Source: Desulfuromonadales bacterium C00003068
GTDB lineage: Bacteria; Desulfobacterota; Desulfuromonadia; Desulfuromonadales; Desulfuromonadaceae
Assembly: GCA_001751155.1 (NCBI GenBank)
Contig: MAXR01000304.1
Span: 1 to 6,075 of the forward strand
Reading direction: 5' to 3'
DNA length: 6,075 nucleotides
Positions 5,834-6,075 of the stretch are shown one piece after another. The position numbers and the translations under genes were made by a program. How positions within the stretch are numbered: the stretch's first letter is position 1; each line of letters opens with the position of its first letter. The notes below the pieces were generated by a model that did not search any database, was not told where the DNA came from, and saw only the letters and a list, made by a program, of their open reading frames with translations.

Positions 5834-6075
5834 CTATACCGCAGCAAAAAGGTCAATGTTTGCGAGTTTCTCACCAAGTTGCGCCACTGAACGGATCTCA
5901 TAATTGCCGATACCACGATTGAAAATCATGCGTAAAACACCATCCTGAACTTTTTTATCCCGTGACATGGCATCCATATAACTCGATAAATCGAAAAACG
6001 GCGGCTGCACGGGTAAGCCACATTTAGTTAACAACGTAACCAGCCGATCAACATCCTGCTGAGTACATAAAGCTA
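5834..6075 (-). CDS. aroB: 3-dehydroquinate synthase, C-terminal part (gene runs off the right edge)
   Basis: The last 79 residues of AroB, which cyclises DAHP to 3-dehydroquinate using NAD and zinc. The frame stays open from the edge (ALCTQQDVDRLVTLL...) to a TAG at 5834-5836, so the gene is cut by the window, not by a mutation. The diagnostic tail is present: CGLPVQPPFFDL, then YMDAMSRDKKVQDGVLRMIF with the invariant DKK of the family, then the RGIG turn and a final helix. The family is about 360 residues long, so roughly 280 residues, including the NAD and metal sites, lie outside. The TTG near 6034 is an internal codon, not the start. It is the most upstream gene visible of a run with the TPR, Roadblock and aroQ genes. 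The ribosome site of the next gene overlaps its stop codon. Confidence 0.93.
   Translation of the reverse strand, partial: ALCTQQDVDRLVTLLTKCGLPVQPPFFDLSSYMDAMSRDKKVQDGVLRMIFNRGIGNYEIRSVAQLGEKLANIDLFAAV

Overview
The window is a compact stretch of bacterial chromosome of roughly mid-40s GC (estimated by eye). Every gene I can support lies on the minus strand, so transcription runs from the right edge to the left. The gene set is 3-dehydroquinate synthase, a TPR protein, a Roadblock/LC7 protein, type II dehydroquinase, an M24 peptidase, accB, accC, mqnA and tRNA-Leu. It best fits an anaerobic deltaproteobacterium of the Desulfuromonadales (Geobacter/Pelobacter/Desulfuromusa-like). That placement rests on remembered gene order plus the futalosine-type menaquinone gene; it is an inference, not a database match.

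Layout in transcription order. The 3' end of aroB enters at the right edge (5834-6075). It is followed almost without gaps by a TPR-repeat protein (5136-5819), a Roadblock/LC7 protein whose start overlaps the TPR stop (4781-5143), aroQ (4322-4765) and an aminopeptidase P-family M24 enzyme (3211-4287). These five look like one operon. A 168-bp AT-rich spacer with a small hairpin separates them from accB (2572-3042) and accC (1173-2510), the biotin carrier and biotin carboxylase of acetyl-CoA carboxylase. An 83-bp gap with a 9-bp stem-loop leads to mqnA (259-1089), chorismate dehydratase. A tRNA-Leu(UAA) with its own promoter and an intrinsic terminator ends the run (66-240). The last 60 bases at the left edge hold nothing I can assign.

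How the genes fit together. AroB and AroQ make and dehydrate 3-dehydroquinate on the way to chorismate. MqnA commits chorismate to menaquinone by the futalosine route. AccB and AccC feed malonyl-CoA to fatty-acid synthesis. The TPR/Roadblock pair is the least understood part: it is translationally coupled and embedded in the shikimate genes, with no small GTPase in view.

Most of the window is ordinary housekeeping DNA, and I do not see a new defence, mobile or RNA-guided system. The points most worth a second look are the C-terminus of the M24 peptidase, where another reading frame carries a more family-like tail, together with the apparent absence of efp at the same junction; the TPR/Roadblock pair; and three hairpins at gene boundaries.
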